A DNA stretch of 64,000 nt, taken from assembly GCA_036381515.1 (NCBI GenBank), contig DASVCR010000054.1, forward strand, positions 1 through 64,000, written 5' to 3'. The DNA is from ZC4RG20 sp036381515. GTDB taxonomy: Bacteria > Pseudomonadota > Gammaproteobacteria > Steroidobacterales > Rariloculaceae. Positions 1 to 8,337 of this stretch are shown here, piece by piece (within the stretch, counting starts at the first letter, position 1; every line of letters starts with the position of its first letter). Both the position numbers and the translations under genes were made by a program. The notes beneath the pieces were generated by a model that had not been told where the DNA came from, searched no databases, and saw only the letters and a list, made by a program, of their open reading frames with translations.

Positions 1-2
1 CG

Positions 3-1289
3 TACTACGCGAGCCACGACTCGTTGACGGGCTTCATCAATCGGCGCGAGTTCGAGGAGCGGCTGTCTGCGGCCGTCCGCGCGGCGCAGCAGCGGAACGC
101 GCCTGCCGCCGCGCTCCTTTATATGGATCTCGACCAGTTCAAGGTCGTGAACGACACGTGCGGGCACGCCGCGGGCGACCTGCTGCTGCGTCAGCTCGCC
201 GAGGTGCTCCGGTCGCGCGTCCGCGCCGGCGACGTGATCGCGCGGCTCGGCGGCGACGAGTTCGCCGTGCTGCTCGCGGACTGTCCGGTGCAGCGCGCGG
301 TCGAGATCGCGGACGGCCTGCGCGAGGCGATCGCGAACTTTCGCTTCGTCTGGCGCGACGGCGCGCTCCAGGTCGGCGTCAGCATCGGCGTCGTGCCGAT
401 CGACGCGAGCGCGGAGAACGTCGGCAGCGTGATGAGCGCGGCGGACGTCGCGTGCTACGTCGCGAAGGATCACGGCCGCAATCGGATCCACGTGTACGAG
501 GAGGGCGACGCGGCCGAGCGGCATCAGGAAATGCAGTGGGTCGCGCGGATCAACCGCGCGCGCGAGGAGGAGCGGCTCGAGCTCTTCTATCAGCCGATCG
601 TGCCGATCGGCGACGACAAGGCGGCCGTCACGCAGTACGAGCTGCTGCTCAGGATGCGCGACGAGCACGGCGAGCTCGTGCCGCCCGACTCGTTCATCCC
701 GGCCGCGGAGCGCTACAACCTGATGCCGAGCCTGGATCGCTGGGTCATCACGCAGGTCATCGGCTCGCTCGTGTATCGCGAGCACCGCCGCTGCGCGCCG
801 TACATGCTCGCGGTGAACCTTTCGGGAACGACGCTGAACGACTCGCGCTTCCTCGACTTCGTGCTCGGCGAGCTCGCGGCGGACGGCGTGCCGCCCGGCG
901 CGCTCTGCTTCGAGATTACGGAGACGGCGGCGATCGCGAACCTCGCGAACGTCGTGTCGTTCATGCGAGCGCTGAAGGAGCGGGGATGCCGGTTCTCGCT
1001 CGACGACTTCGGCACCGGCCTCTCGTCGCTGACCTACCTGAAGCATCTGCCGGTCGACTACGTGAAGATCGACGGCCAGTTCATCCGCAACGTCACGCGG
1101 GACCCGGCGGACGAGAGCATGGTCGACGCGATCGCGCGGATGGCGCGGGCGCTCAAGATCCAGACGATCGCCGAGCGCGTCGAGGGCCGCGACGTGCTGC
1201 AGCGCCTCGCGGAGATCGGCATCGCGTACGCACAGGGCTACTACATCGCGGTCCCGCAGCCGGTCAGCGAGCTGCCGATCGGGCGGTGA
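3..1289 (+). CDS. GGDEF-EAL diguanylate cyclase/phosphodiesterase, 5' end outside window
   Basis: Makes or breaks down cyclic-di-GMP. The reading frame is open to the window edge, so the start and any sensor domain are missing; the first visible residues (ASHDSLTGFINRREF) are the usual entry to a GGDEF domain. The GGDEF signature is intact (RLGGDEFAVLL), so cyclase activity is plausible. The C-terminal EAL domain keeps FEITET, the DDFGTG loop and the VKIDGQFI segment, but the EAL triplet itself reads ELL (YELLLRM), a variant seen in some EAL proteins, and the late AEGVE-type motif reads AERVE. Phosphodiesterase activity is therefore likely but not certain. No partner is visible because the neighbour starts 220 bases downstream. 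Confidence 0.93.
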   Translation, partial: YYASHDSLTGFINRREFEERLSAAVRAAQQRNAPAAALLYMDLDQFKVVNDTCGHAAGDLLLRQLAEVLRSRVRAGDVIARLGGDEFAVLLADCPVQRAVEIADGLREAIANFRFVWRDGALQVGVSIGVVPIDASAENVGSVMSAADVACYVAKDHGRNRIHVYEEGDAAERHQEMQWVARINRAREEERLELFYQPIVPIGDDKAAVTQYELLLRMRDEHGELVPPDSFIPAAERYNLMPSLDRWVITQVIGSLVYREHRRCAPYMLAVNLSGTTLNDSRFLDFVLGELAADGVPPGALCFEITETAAIANLANVVSFMRALKERGCRFSLDDFGTGLSSLTYLKHLPVDYVKIDGQFIRNVTRDPADESMVDAIARMARALKIQTIAERVEGRDVLQRLAEIGIAYAQGYYIAVPQPVSELPIGR

Positions 1290-1508
1290 GCGCCGGAGGG
1301 CCACTGCCGCTCGGTGCGGCTCCGCCGGCCATTGGCCCTTGGTCCCATTCTCGACGGGCGCGCCGCTGAGCTAGGGTAGGCTGACGTCCCGACGACGACT
1401 GACCCGGGCGCGTAGGCGGCGCGCCTCCGTGAGTCGCCCTGCTTCACGTCGACGCGCAAGTCGGGGTCGGCGTCAGACCGGCGCCAGGTCCGCGAGGCTC
1501 GGCCTGCC

Positions 1509-2369
1509 ATGCACACGCTGAGGCGCGATTCGATCTCGTCCTCGAAGGGGACCTGCCTTCGCCTCGTGCTCGCGGTGCTCGTGCTCGCGATGCTGCCGCT
1601 CGGTGCGGCCGCGCAATCCGCCGCGGCTCCGGACCGCGTCGAGCTTCGCCTCGGCATGCAGGCGTTCACGCAGTTCACGTCCGCCGTGCGGGTCGACTCG
1701 GCGTCTCGCGGCATCGGCACGCAGCTCAGGCTCGAGACCGACGTCGCGCTCGACGAACGCACGCGCGTGGCTCGCGCAGATCTCGTCTATCACTTCAACG
1801 CACGCCACCACGTCGTGCTCGCGAGCTACGACATCGAGCGAACCGGCACGCGGGACGTTTCCCGGCAGATCCGTTTCGGCGAGCAGACGTTCGACTTCGG
1901 CACTTCCGTGAGCGCGTCCTTCGACGAGGAGGTCGTGAAGCTCGCTTACGGCTACAACGTTCTCCTGCGGCCGCGTGCGACCCTGGGACCGTCGTTCGGC
2001 TTGCACGTGATGCGCTTCGAGGTCGGGTTGGCCGTCTCCGCCCTGTCGAGAAGCTATGAAGCGCGCACGACCGCGCCGCTGCCCGTCGTAGGCGTACGCG
2101 GCCATTACCGCATCGGCGACCGGTGGGCCATCAGCGGCGCGCTCGACCTGTTCGATGTCGAGGTCGGGGACGTCAAGGGCGTGTTCCGCGACGTGATCCT
2201 GACGTTCGAGCACGACACGTTCGACCGCATCGGCTTCGGTTTCGGCTTCAACTTGAACAGCCTCGACGTCTCGTCCGGCGACGACGATTTCCGCGGCATC
2301 ATCGACTTGTCGTTTCGGTCGGCGATGGTCTACGTCAAAGGCGGTTTCGGCACGCGCACGAGCAGGTAG
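1509..2369 (+). CDS. Exported beta-rich (outer-membrane-like) protein of unknown function
   Basis: A 286-residue protein with a positively charged start, a hydrophobic segment (about residues 17-31) and an Ala-Gln cleavage region (GAAAQSAAAP), so it is probably exported by Sec. The rest has short amphipathic stretches alternating polar and hydrophobic residues, with many Gly, Tyr and Phe (for example YGYNVLLRPRATLGPSFGLHV and FGFGFNLNSL), the look of a small outer-membrane beta barrel. I do not recognise the family by name. It stands alone between the GGDEF-EAL gene and the amidohydrolase operon. The ATG at 1509 is chosen because it places the signal peptide at the N-terminus. Confidence 0.7.
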   Translation: MHTLRRDSISSSKGTCLRLVLAVLVLAMLPLGAAAQSAAAPDRVELRLGMQAFTQFTSAVRVDSASRGIGTQLRLETDVALDERTRVARADLVYHFNARHHVVLASYDIERTGTRDVSRQIRFGEQTFDFGTSVSASFDEEVVKLAYGYNVLLRPRATLGPSFGLHVMRFEVGLAVSALSRSYEARTTAPLPVVGVRGHYRIGDRWAISGALDLFDVEVGDVKGVFRDVILTFEHDTFDRIGFGFGFNLNSLDVSSGDDDFRGIIDLSFRSAMVYVKGGFGTRTSR

Positions 2370-2488
2370 GCCGGTCAGCCGGACGGGGACGCGACCGTGC
2401 GCCTGGCGCCGAAGACCGGTGGCGCGGAGACCCCGACGCCGGCCCGTGCCGCGGACGCCGGGCCGCGGAACTGGGTTACGCTATCCGC

Positions 2489-3424
2489 ATGTCCGCCCAG
2501 GATGTTCCGCTGATCGCCGCCGACGAGCCGCCCGCGTACGTGACCGTCGCTTCCGGCAACGCGCGCGAAGGCCGCGAGGTCGTCTTCGTCTGCGACCACG
2601 CGTCGAATCGCGTGCCCGCGGCGCTCGATCGCCTCGGGCTCGACGAGCGGCATCTGCTCGATCACATCGCGTGGGACATCGGCGCCGCGGCCGTCGCGCT
2701 GAAGCTCGCCGAATGGCTCGGCGGCCGCGGCGTGCTCGCCGGCTATTCGCGCCTCGTCGTCGATCTGAATCGGAACCTCGCCGACGGCAGCGCGTTCGCG
2801 CCGCTCAGCGACGGCGTGCTCGTGCCCGGCAACATCGGCCTCGACGACTCGGCGAAGGCCGCGCGCGCGGCGGCGTTCTACTGGCCGTACCATGACGCCA
2901 TAGACCGCGTGCTCGACGACGCGACGACGGACGACGCGCGTCCCGTGATGATCGCCGTGCACAGCTTCACGCCGCGGCTGCACGGCATCGAGCGGCCGTG
3001 GCACATCGGCGTGCTGTGGGACAAGGACCCGCGTCTCCCGCTGCCGATCCTCGCGGCGCTGCGCCGTCATCCGGATATCGTCGCCGGCGACAACGAGCCA
3101 TACTCCGGCCGTCATCCGGCGGACTTCACGATCGACTATCACGCGGAGCCGCGCGGCATCGCGCACGTGAGCCTCGAGATCCGTCAGGACATGATCCGCG
3201 ACGAGGACGGGCAGATGCGGTGGGCGGAGCGCCTCGCGGACGTGCTCGACGATGTGCTGAACGATCCGGCGCTCTACCGGCCGGCGCCCGCGACCGCGCT
3301 CGGCACGGACGAGACCGGCGCGGGCCGCCATGCCGTGCCCCGTCCGAGGCTCACGCGGCCCGGCAGCGGCGCGGGCGGCGGCGACCGGCGCGTCGCGTAC
3401 GCCGAAACGGGCACACGACGATGA
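2489..3424 (+). CDS. N-formylglutamate amidohydrolase family protein
   Basis: Hydrolyses N-formyl-amino acids such as N-formylglutamate, the last step of one histidine degradation route; here it is not near other hut genes. Family features are VVFVCDHASNRVP near the start, AWDIGAAAVA, the SRLVVDLNRN motif, the AVHSFTPRL segment and DYHAEPRGIAHVSLEIRQD towards the end. The frame is open upstream, but the start at 2489 begins the conserved part and gives about 311 residues, close to family length. A possible -10 (TACGCT) ends only about seven bases before the ATG, so the message may be nearly leaderless. The stop overlaps the next start (ATGA), indicating translational coupling with the YbdK-like ligase; such pairing suggests joint handling of glutamyl compounds. 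Confidence 0.88.
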   Translation: MSAQDVPLIAADEPPAYVTVASGNAREGREVVFVCDHASNRVPAALDRLGLDERHLLDHIAWDIGAAAVALKLAEWLGGRGVLAGYSRLVVDLNRNLADGSAFAPLSDGVLVPGNIGLDDSAKAARAAAFYWPYHDAIDRVLDDATTDDARPVMIAVHSFTPRLHGIERPWHIGVLWDKDPRLPLPILAALRRHPDIVAGDNEPYSGRHPADFTIDYHAEPRGIAHVSLEIRQDMIRDEDGQMRWAERLADVLDDVLNDPALYRPAPATALGTDETGAGRHAVPRPRLTRPGSGAGGGDRRVAYAETGTRR

Positions 3425-4596
3425 AGGAACCTTCGTTCACGCTCGGCGTCGAGGAAGAGTATCTGCTCGTCGACCGCAAGACGCGCGACCTCGTCCAGAC
3501 GATGCCCGCACCGATGCTCGAGCAATGCGCGGCGCGGATCGAAGGCCAGCAGGTGAAGCCCGAGTTCATGCGCTCGCAGATCGAGATCGGCACGCGCATC
3601 TGCCGGAGCATCGCCGAGGTCCGGGACTCGCTCGCGGTGCTGCGCGGCGCCGTCGTCGGCGTCGCCGACGAGCACGGGCTCGCGCCGCTCGCGGTGTCGA
3701 CGCATCCGTTCGCCGTGTGGATGAGCCAGAAGCACACCGAGCGCGCGCGGTATCACGCGCTGTTCGAGGAGATGCAGGCCGCGGCGCGGCGGCTCCTGAT
3801 ATGCGGCATGCACGTGCACGTCGGCATCGAGGACGAGGAGCTGCGCGTCGACCTGATGAACCAGTTCAGCTACTTCCTGCCGCATCTGCTCGCGCTGTCG
3901 TGCTCGTCGCCGTTCTGGGAGGGCATCGACACGGGCCTCAAGTCGTTCCGCCTCACGGTTTTCGACGCGCTGCCGCGGACGGGCGTCCCGGAGCGCTTCT
4001 CGAGCCATGCCGAGTACCAGCGGCTCGTGCGCGTGATGACGGAGGCGGGGCTGATCGAGGACGCGTCGAAGATCTGGTGGGACCTGCGGCCGAGCGCGCG
4101 CTACCCGACGCTCGAGACGCGCGTGATGGACGTCTGCACCGATCTCGACGACGCGATCTGCCTCGCCGCGCTCGTCGTGTCGCTGCTCCGGATGATGTGG
4201 CGCCTGCGCTGCGGCAATCAGCGCTGGCGCACGTACTCGCCGCTCCTGATCCGCGAGAACCGCTGGCGCGCGATGCGCTACAGCTTCGATCAGGGGCTGC
4301 TCGATCTCGGCCGCGGCAAGGTCATCCCGTTCCCGCAGCTCCTCGAGGAGCTGCTCGCGCTGATCCGCGACGACGCGGCCGCGCTCGGCTGCACGGCCGA
4401 GGTCGAGCATGCGCGCACGATCCTCGCGCGCGGCACGAGCGCGCACCGCCAGATCGACGTGCGGCGCAAAGCGCTCGCGGCGGGCGCGACCGAGGCCGAG
4501 GCGTTCGTCGCGGTCGTCGACCACCTGATCGAAGAGACGCGCCGCGGCGTGCGCCGCCCGCCCGACGAGGCGAGCTCCATGCCGGCGGCAAGCTGA
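3421..4596 (+). CDS. Carboxylate-amine ligase, glutamate-cysteine ligase type 2 family (YbdK-like)
   Basis: ATP-grasp-like ligase of the GCS2 family, which joins glutamate to an amine or cysteine. It has 391 residues, slightly longer than E. coli YbdK. Signature segments are LGVEEEYLLVD near the N-terminus, HVHVGIEDEE in the middle (metal and substrate site), SSPFWEGIDTGLKSFRL, and WWDLRPSARYPTLETRVMD. Its start overlaps the preceding amidohydrolase stop by four bases and dusA follows three bases after its stop, so the three genes are probably one transcript. The true substrate of YbdK-type enzymes is not settled; glutathione synthesis should not be assumed. Confidence 0.9.
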   Translation: MKEPSFTLGVEEEYLLVDRKTRDLVQTMPAPMLEQCAARIEGQQVKPEFMRSQIEIGTRICRSIAEVRDSLAVLRGAVVGVADEHGLAPLAVSTHPFAVWMSQKHTERARYHALFEEMQAAARRLLICGMHVHVGIEDEELRVDLMNQFSYFLPHLLALSCSSPFWEGIDTGLKSFRLTVFDALPRTGVPERFSSHAEYQRLVRVMTEAGLIEDASKIWWDLRPSARYPTLETRVMDVCTDLDDAICLAALVVSLLRMMWRLRCGNQRWRTYSPLLIRENRWRAMRYSFDQGLLDLGRGKVIPFPQLLEELLALIRDDAAALGCTAEVEHARTILARGTSAHRQIDVRRKALAAGATEAEAFVAVVDHLIEETRRGVRRPPDEASSMPAAS

Positions 4597-4598
4597 CG

Positions 4599-5666
4599 AT
4601 GGCCCAATACCAGAACGCATCGAGCGGGCTCGCGATCGACGTGCGCTCCGGCCGCCGGCCGGATGCGGCACCGGTGCTCGACCGGCGGCTCAACGTCGCG
4701 CCGATGATGGAGCGGACGGACCGGCATTGCCGCTACTTCCTGCGCCTCGTCGCGCCTCGCACGCTTCTTTACACGGAGATGGTCACGGCGGCCGCGCTGA
4801 AGCACGGCGACAGGGCGCGTCTCCTCGCGTTCGATCCGGCCGAGCATCCCGTCGCGCTGCAGCTCGGCGGCAGCGAGCCGGACGAGCTCGCCGCGGCGGC
4901 CCGCTGCGGGGCCGCGGCAGGCTACGACGAGATCAATTTGAACGTCGGCTGCCCGAGCGACCGCGTGCAGGCCGGGTGCTTCGGCGCCGCGCTGATGCTC
5001 GAGCCGGAGCGCGTCGCCGCGTGCGTCGCCGCGATGCGCGACGCGGTCGACGTGCCGGTGACGGTCAAGACGCGGCTCGGCGTCGATCACCACGACAGCT
5101 ACGCGTTTTTGTGCGACTTCGTCGGCACGATCGCGGACGCGGGCTGCGAGACGGTCATCGTCCACGCGCGAAAGGCGTGGCTCAAGGGTTTGAGCCCGAA
5201 GCAGAACCGCGAGATCCCGCCGCTCGACTACGCACGCGTGCGGCGCTTGAAGCGCGACTTCCCGGCGCTCGACGTGATTCTGAACGGCGGCCTGAAGGAC
5301 GAAGCGACGGCCCTCGCCGAGCTCGATCACGTGGACGGCGTGATGCTCGGGCGCGCGGCGTACGACGATCCGATGCTGCTTGCCCGGCTCGACGCCGCGA
5401 TCTTCGGGCACGAGCCCGTATCCGTAAACGATGCGCTCGAGCGTTTCTTCGAGCATGCCGAGCGCGAGATCGCCGCGGGCACGCGGTTGAGGGTGATGAC
5501 GCGACACCTGATGGGCGTTTTCGCCGGACGACCGGGCGGCCGCGCGTGGCGGCGCGCGCTCGGCGAGTGGCCGCGGGCGGACGATGCTCGAGCGACGCTC
5601 GCCGCGCTGCGCGCGCTCGCGGAGAGCCTGGTGCGACGCGAATTGTCAAGGGCCTGCGGCACGTAA
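4599..5666 (+). CDS. dusA: tRNA-dihydrouridine(20/20a) synthase DusA
   Basis: FMN enzyme reducing uridine 20/20a in the tRNA D-loop with NADPH. Evidence: RRLNVAPMMERTDRHCRYF at the N-terminus, LYTEMVTAAAL, PVALQLGGSEPDELA, the family signature INLNVGCPSDRVQAGCFGA with the catalytic cysteine, VTVKTRLGVDHHD, VHARKAWLKGLSPKQNR and the phosphate-binding NGGLKD. These match DusA better than DusB or DusC. About 355 residues, with a short N-terminal extension of some 30 residues before the conserved domain. The open frame runs far upstream, but that part is a shadow of the ybdK-like gene; the ATG at 4599 is three bases after that gene's stop. Confidence 0.95.
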   Translation: MAQYQNASSGLAIDVRSGRRPDAAPVLDRRLNVAPMMERTDRHCRYFLRLVAPRTLLYTEMVTAAALKHGDRARLLAFDPAEHPVALQLGGSEPDELAAAARCGAAAGYDEINLNVGCPSDRVQAGCFGAALMLEPERVAACVAAMRDAVDVPVTVKTRLGVDHHDSYAFLCDFVGTIADAGCETVIVHARKAWLKGLSPKQNREIPPLDYARVRRLKRDFPALDVILNGGLKDEATALAELDHVDGVMLGRAAYDDPMLLARLDAAIFGHEPVSVNDALERFFEHAEREIAAGTRLRVMTRHLMGVFAGRPGGRAWRRALGEWPRADDARATLAALRALAESLVRRELSRACGT

Positions 5667-5726
5667 CCGCATCGACGCGCGCAGGCGAAGGGCGTCTGTC
5701 CCGAGTGAAGCGCGCACGCTTCCCGC

Positions 5727-5732
5727 TACAAT
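5727..5732 (+). promoter_or_regulatory. Probable -10 element for the methyltransferase gene
   Basis: TACAAT, one mismatch from consensus, followed by a leader of about 39 bases that contains a purine-rich ribosome site (GAAGAGGA at 5753-5760) eleven bases before the ATG at 5772. No good -35 is visible. The gene therefore probably has its own promoter and is not simply read through from dusA. Confidence 0.5.
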
Positions 5733-5771
5733 ACGCTCCTTGTCCCGGGGTCGAAGAGGATTCATTTCAAT

Positions 5772-6590
5772 ATGTCCACCGCGAAGCGAAAGCCCGTCCT
5801 CACGATGGCGCAGCAGGCCGACATACACGAGCTTTACGAGGAAGCCGTGCAGGCCGTCGACGGCGAAGTCGAGTACCTCGTCGATACGTTCAAGGCGCTG
5901 CGGGGGCGCGAGCCGATCAGCTTCCGCGAGGACTTCTGCGGCACGGCGAGCGCCGCGTGCGAATGGGTGCGCACGCATCCGCAGCGCGTCGCGATCGGCG
6001 TCGACATCGACGAGGAGACGCTCGAGTGGGGACGGGCGAACCGCGTCGGACGGCTTCCGGAGAAGGATCGCCCGCGCGTCAAGCTGCTGCATGCCGACGT
6101 GCGCACGGTCGAGACCGAGCCGGTCGATATCGTCGGTGCGTTCAACTTCAGCTACTACTGCTTCAAGACGCGGAAGGAGCTCGGCGGGTACTTCCGCCAC
6201 GTGCGCAACGCGCTGAACGACGACGGCCTGCTCGTCCTCGACGTCTTCGGCGGCTCCGAGGCGTTTGCCGTTCAAAAGGAAAAGACCAAGTACGACGACT
6301 TCACGTACATCTGGGACCAGGCCGAGTTCGACCCGGTCACGCACCGGATGGTGTGCCACATCCACTTCAAGTTTCCGGACGGGTCGAAGCTGAAGAACGC
6401 GTTCAGCTACGAATGGCGGATGTGGACGATGCCCGAGATCCGCGAGCTGCTCGACGAGGCGGGCTACTCGAAGGTGCGCGTCTACTGGGAGGGCGAGGAC
6501 GAGGACGGCGAGGGGAACGGCGAGTTCTACGAGACGGAGACCGGCGAGCCCGATCCGGCGTGGATCGCGTACGTCGTCGCCGAAAAGTAA
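5772..6590 (+). CDS. Class I SAM-dependent methyltransferase
   Basis: A 272-residue Rossmann-fold methyltransferase. The SAM-binding region is visible as FREDFCGTASAACEWVRTHP (motif I, with the glycine-poor DFCGTA form), GVDIDEETLEWGR (acidic end of strand 2), LLHADVRT (motif II) and IVGAFNFSYYCFKTRKEL (motif IV), then VRNALNDDGLLVLDVFGG, the usual strand 5 segment. The substrate is unknown; proteins with the DFCGT motif are widespread and mostly uncharacterised. The C-terminus carries an acidic run (GEDEDGEGNGE). It has its own -10 and a good ribosome site and is followed by a long repeat-rich noncoding region. Confidence 0.85.
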   Translation: MSTAKRKPVLTMAQQADIHELYEEAVQAVDGEVEYLVDTFKALRGREPISFREDFCGTASAACEWVRTHPQRVAIGVDIDEETLEWGRANRVGRLPEKDRPRVKLLHADVRTVETEPVDIVGAFNFSYYCFKTRKELGGYFRHVRNALNDDGLLVLDVFGGSEAFAVQKEKTKYDDFTYIWDQAEFDPVTHRMVCHIHFKFPDGSKLKNAFSYEWRMWTMPEIRELLDEAGYSKVRVYWEGEDEDGEGNGEFYETETGEPDPAWIAYVVAEK

Positions 6591-7066
6591 CACTGCGTCG
6601 GGCGTGCCGAACGGCGGCCGCTGCCGCTGGCACGTCAGCGGTCCGGCCGCCGTCACCTGGCAGCCCAGGCCGCGGTGGCACCGGCCGCGGTTGCTCGGCA
6701 GCGACGGCCGTGGCCGCACGGCAGCGACGGCCGCGGTCCGACGGCAGTTCGGCTGCAGGTCGCGCGGCAGTTCGCCCGCGATCGTCCGGGATTTCGGCCG
6801 TGGTCGTACGGCAGCTCGGTGCCGTCGCTCGGCAACCCCGGCGCCGCCGCTCGACCGGCCTCGGGCGGCCGATCGGAGGCCTCGATCGCCGTCGCTCGGC
6901 GGTTTCGGCCGCGAGGGGGAGTCGTCCGCAGCGCGTCTCGTGCACGTGGCTGGCGGGCTTTCCAGCCCGCCGGCGTCCCACGCTGGCCGTTCGCTGCGGG
7001 AGCGCGTATCCTCCCGAATTGCGGGAACTTTCACGCAGCCGGGGTGGCCGATCCTAGCTGCTCCGA
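6591..7066. repeat. GC-rich noncoding region with degenerate short repeats and hairpins
   Basis: Nearly 550 bases separate the methyltransferase from the cyclase. The first 300 are made of imperfect repeats of a GGCAGCGACGGCCG-like and GGCCGCGGT-like word (for example at about 6700-6740 and 6780-6830), with many self-complementary CGGCCG pieces. A perfect 8-bp stem with a 4-base loop (GGCGGGCT-TTCC-AGCCCGCC) lies at 6952-6971 but has no T-run. The open frames here change strand and frame and have arginine/alanine-rich translations typical of noncoding high-GC DNA. No gene is supported. Confidence 0.6.
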
Positions 7067-7099
7067 GTCACGTGACCCGCGTCGGACCCGACGTATAAT
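7067..7099 (+). promoter_or_regulatory. Promoter with consensus -10 and an overlapping palindrome, for the cyclase-FHA gene
   Basis: TATAAT, a perfect sigma-70 -10, is at 7094-7099. Sixteen bases upstream is GTGACC (7072-7077), a weak -35. The perfect palindrome GTCACGTGAC at 7067-7076 overlaps the -35, so a regulator could bind there. The coding start at 7139 is preceded by AAGGAAG, a good ribosome site. Confidence 0.6.
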
Positions 7100-7138
7100 C
7101 CCGCTGACCTCGCCCCCGCTTGGGCGCAGAAGGAAGCC

Positions 7139-8041
7139 ATGGGTAGGGAAGTCGAAGTTGCGATCCTGTTCGCCGACGTGGTGGGCAGCACGCAGCTTTA
7201 CGAACAACTCGGCGACGACAAGGCCCGCGAGATGGTGGGCCGGTGCCTCGCGATCATGCGCGAGGCGACCGAGACCTCGAACGGTACCGTCATCAAGACG
7301 ATGGGCGACGAGGTCATGTCGACCTTCCCGACGGCCGACGACGCGATGACCGCCGCGCGGCGCATGCAGGAGCGGATCTCGGCCGCGTCGGAGCTCGTCC
7401 ACGAGAACGGCCGCGTCGCGATCCGCATCGGTTGCCATTTCGGCCCGGTCGTGCAGGAGCAGCGCGACATCTTCGGCTCGGCCGTGCACATCGCGAATCG
7501 GATGACGAGCCAGGCGAAGGCGAAGCAGATCGTCACGACGCTGTCGACGGTCGAGCGGCTGTCGCCCGAATGGCGCTCGATCGCGCGCCAGATCGACGTC
7601 GCGACCGTGCGCGGCAAAGCCGACGAGGTGATCCTGTTCGAGGTGCTGTGGCAGCCGGAAGAGGCGACGAGCATGCTGCCGACGGTGCCGTGGAGCAAGA
7701 AGGCGAACTCGCGTCCGAAGCGGTTGAGCCTGCGCTACCAGGGCAAGGAGATCCTGGTCGGCGAGGGGCGCAAGAGCGTGACGCTCGGCCGCGCCGAGGA
7801 CAACGACCTCGTCGTGAAGGGAAATCTGATCTCGCGGCTGCACGCCCGCGTCGAGGCGAGCCGCGACAAGTTCACGTTATTCGACGAGAGCACGAACGGC
7901 ACGTTCGTGCGCACCGACTCCGGCGAGGAGATCTTCGTTCGCCGCGACAGCACGCAGCTCACGGGCGAGGGCGTGATCGGCCTCGGCCGCGCCGCGCAGC
8001 CCGGCACCGCGCTTGCGGTGCACTACGTCGTCGAAGACTGA
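7139..8041 (+). CDS. Class III adenylate/guanylate cyclase with C-terminal FHA domain
   Basis: A 300-residue soluble protein joining a cyclase catalytic domain (about 1-175) to a forkhead-associated domain (about 200-290). The catalytic domain keeps both metal aspartates (D13 in LFADVVGSTQL and D57 in KTMGDEV), a lysine at the purine-selecting position (K54, favouring ATP) and the asparagine-arginine pair in HIANRMTS. The FHA part shows LGRAEDNDLVV, the SRLHARVE core and the STNGTFV loop, all phosphothreonine-binding features. It has no membrane segment or receiver domain, so the FHA domain probably tethers or activates it through a phosphorylated partner. No kinase is adjacent. Has its own strong promoter. 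Confidence 0.93.
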   Translation: MGREVEVAILFADVVGSTQLYEQLGDDKAREMVGRCLAIMREATETSNGTVIKTMGDEVMSTFPTADDAMTAARRMQERISAASELVHENGRVAIRIGCHFGPVVQEQRDIFGSAVHIANRMTSQAKAKQIVTTLSTVERLSPEWRSIARQIDVATVRGKADEVILFEVLWQPEEATSMLPTVPWSKKANSRPKRLSLRYQGKEILVGEGRKSVTLGRAEDNDLVVKGNLISRLHARVEASRDKFTLFDESTNGTFVRTDSGEEIFVRRDSTQLTGEGVIGLGRAAQPGTALAVHYVVED

Positions 8042-8139
8042 ACGCTGACCGCTGCGTCGTCTGCTGAAGAGTGCGCGCCGTCGGTAGACGGCGGCGGCTG
8101 CGTGCTCGTGTGCGCCGGGCCTGGCGCCGGTCGATCGCG

Positions 8140-8248
8140 CGTGTCGTCGGCATGCGCTTTCCGCGGCACGCGGGAAGAACGTCCTGCCGCTCGGCGGCGG
8201 CCATCCATGGCCGCCGAACGGCCGCCGAAAGCGCATGCCGACGACACG
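8140..8248. repeat. Long nested inverted repeat
   Basis: Arms at 8140-8167 and 8221-8248 are complementary over 28 bases with one mismatch (core CGTCGGCATGCGC). The 53-base spacer holds a second perfect palindrome (CGGCGGCCAT-CC-ATGGCCGCCG, 8195-8216). RNA from either strand would fold into a branched structure. It sits between the cyclase stop and a dispersed palindrome, downstream of both convergent genes. It lacks a T-run, so it is not a standard terminator. Confidence 0.75.
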
Positions 8249-8286
8249 CCGGCGCTGCCGGCGCGGTGGGTTCGATGTCGCGAGTA

Positions 8287-8328
8287 GTGTCAGACACCTT
8301 TTTCGCTTGCGAAAAAGGTGTCTGACAC
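8287..8328. repeat. REP-like palindrome, copy 1
   Basis: A perfect 20-bp stem with a 2-base centre. Each end is the 11-bp palindrome GTGTCAGACAC (the right end in reverse complement), then CTTTTTCGC towards the centre. It lies ten bases beyond the pckG stop and on the far side of the cyclase gene, between convergent genes, a typical place for REP elements. Same family as the copies at 13003, 17043 and 17885. Confidence 0.85.
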
Positions 8329-8337
8329 AATTTTCGG

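Noticed and set aside
8071..8325. Small plus-strand genes between the cyclase and pckG
   Set aside because: They fall within inverted repeats and palindromes and have arginine-rich random translations.
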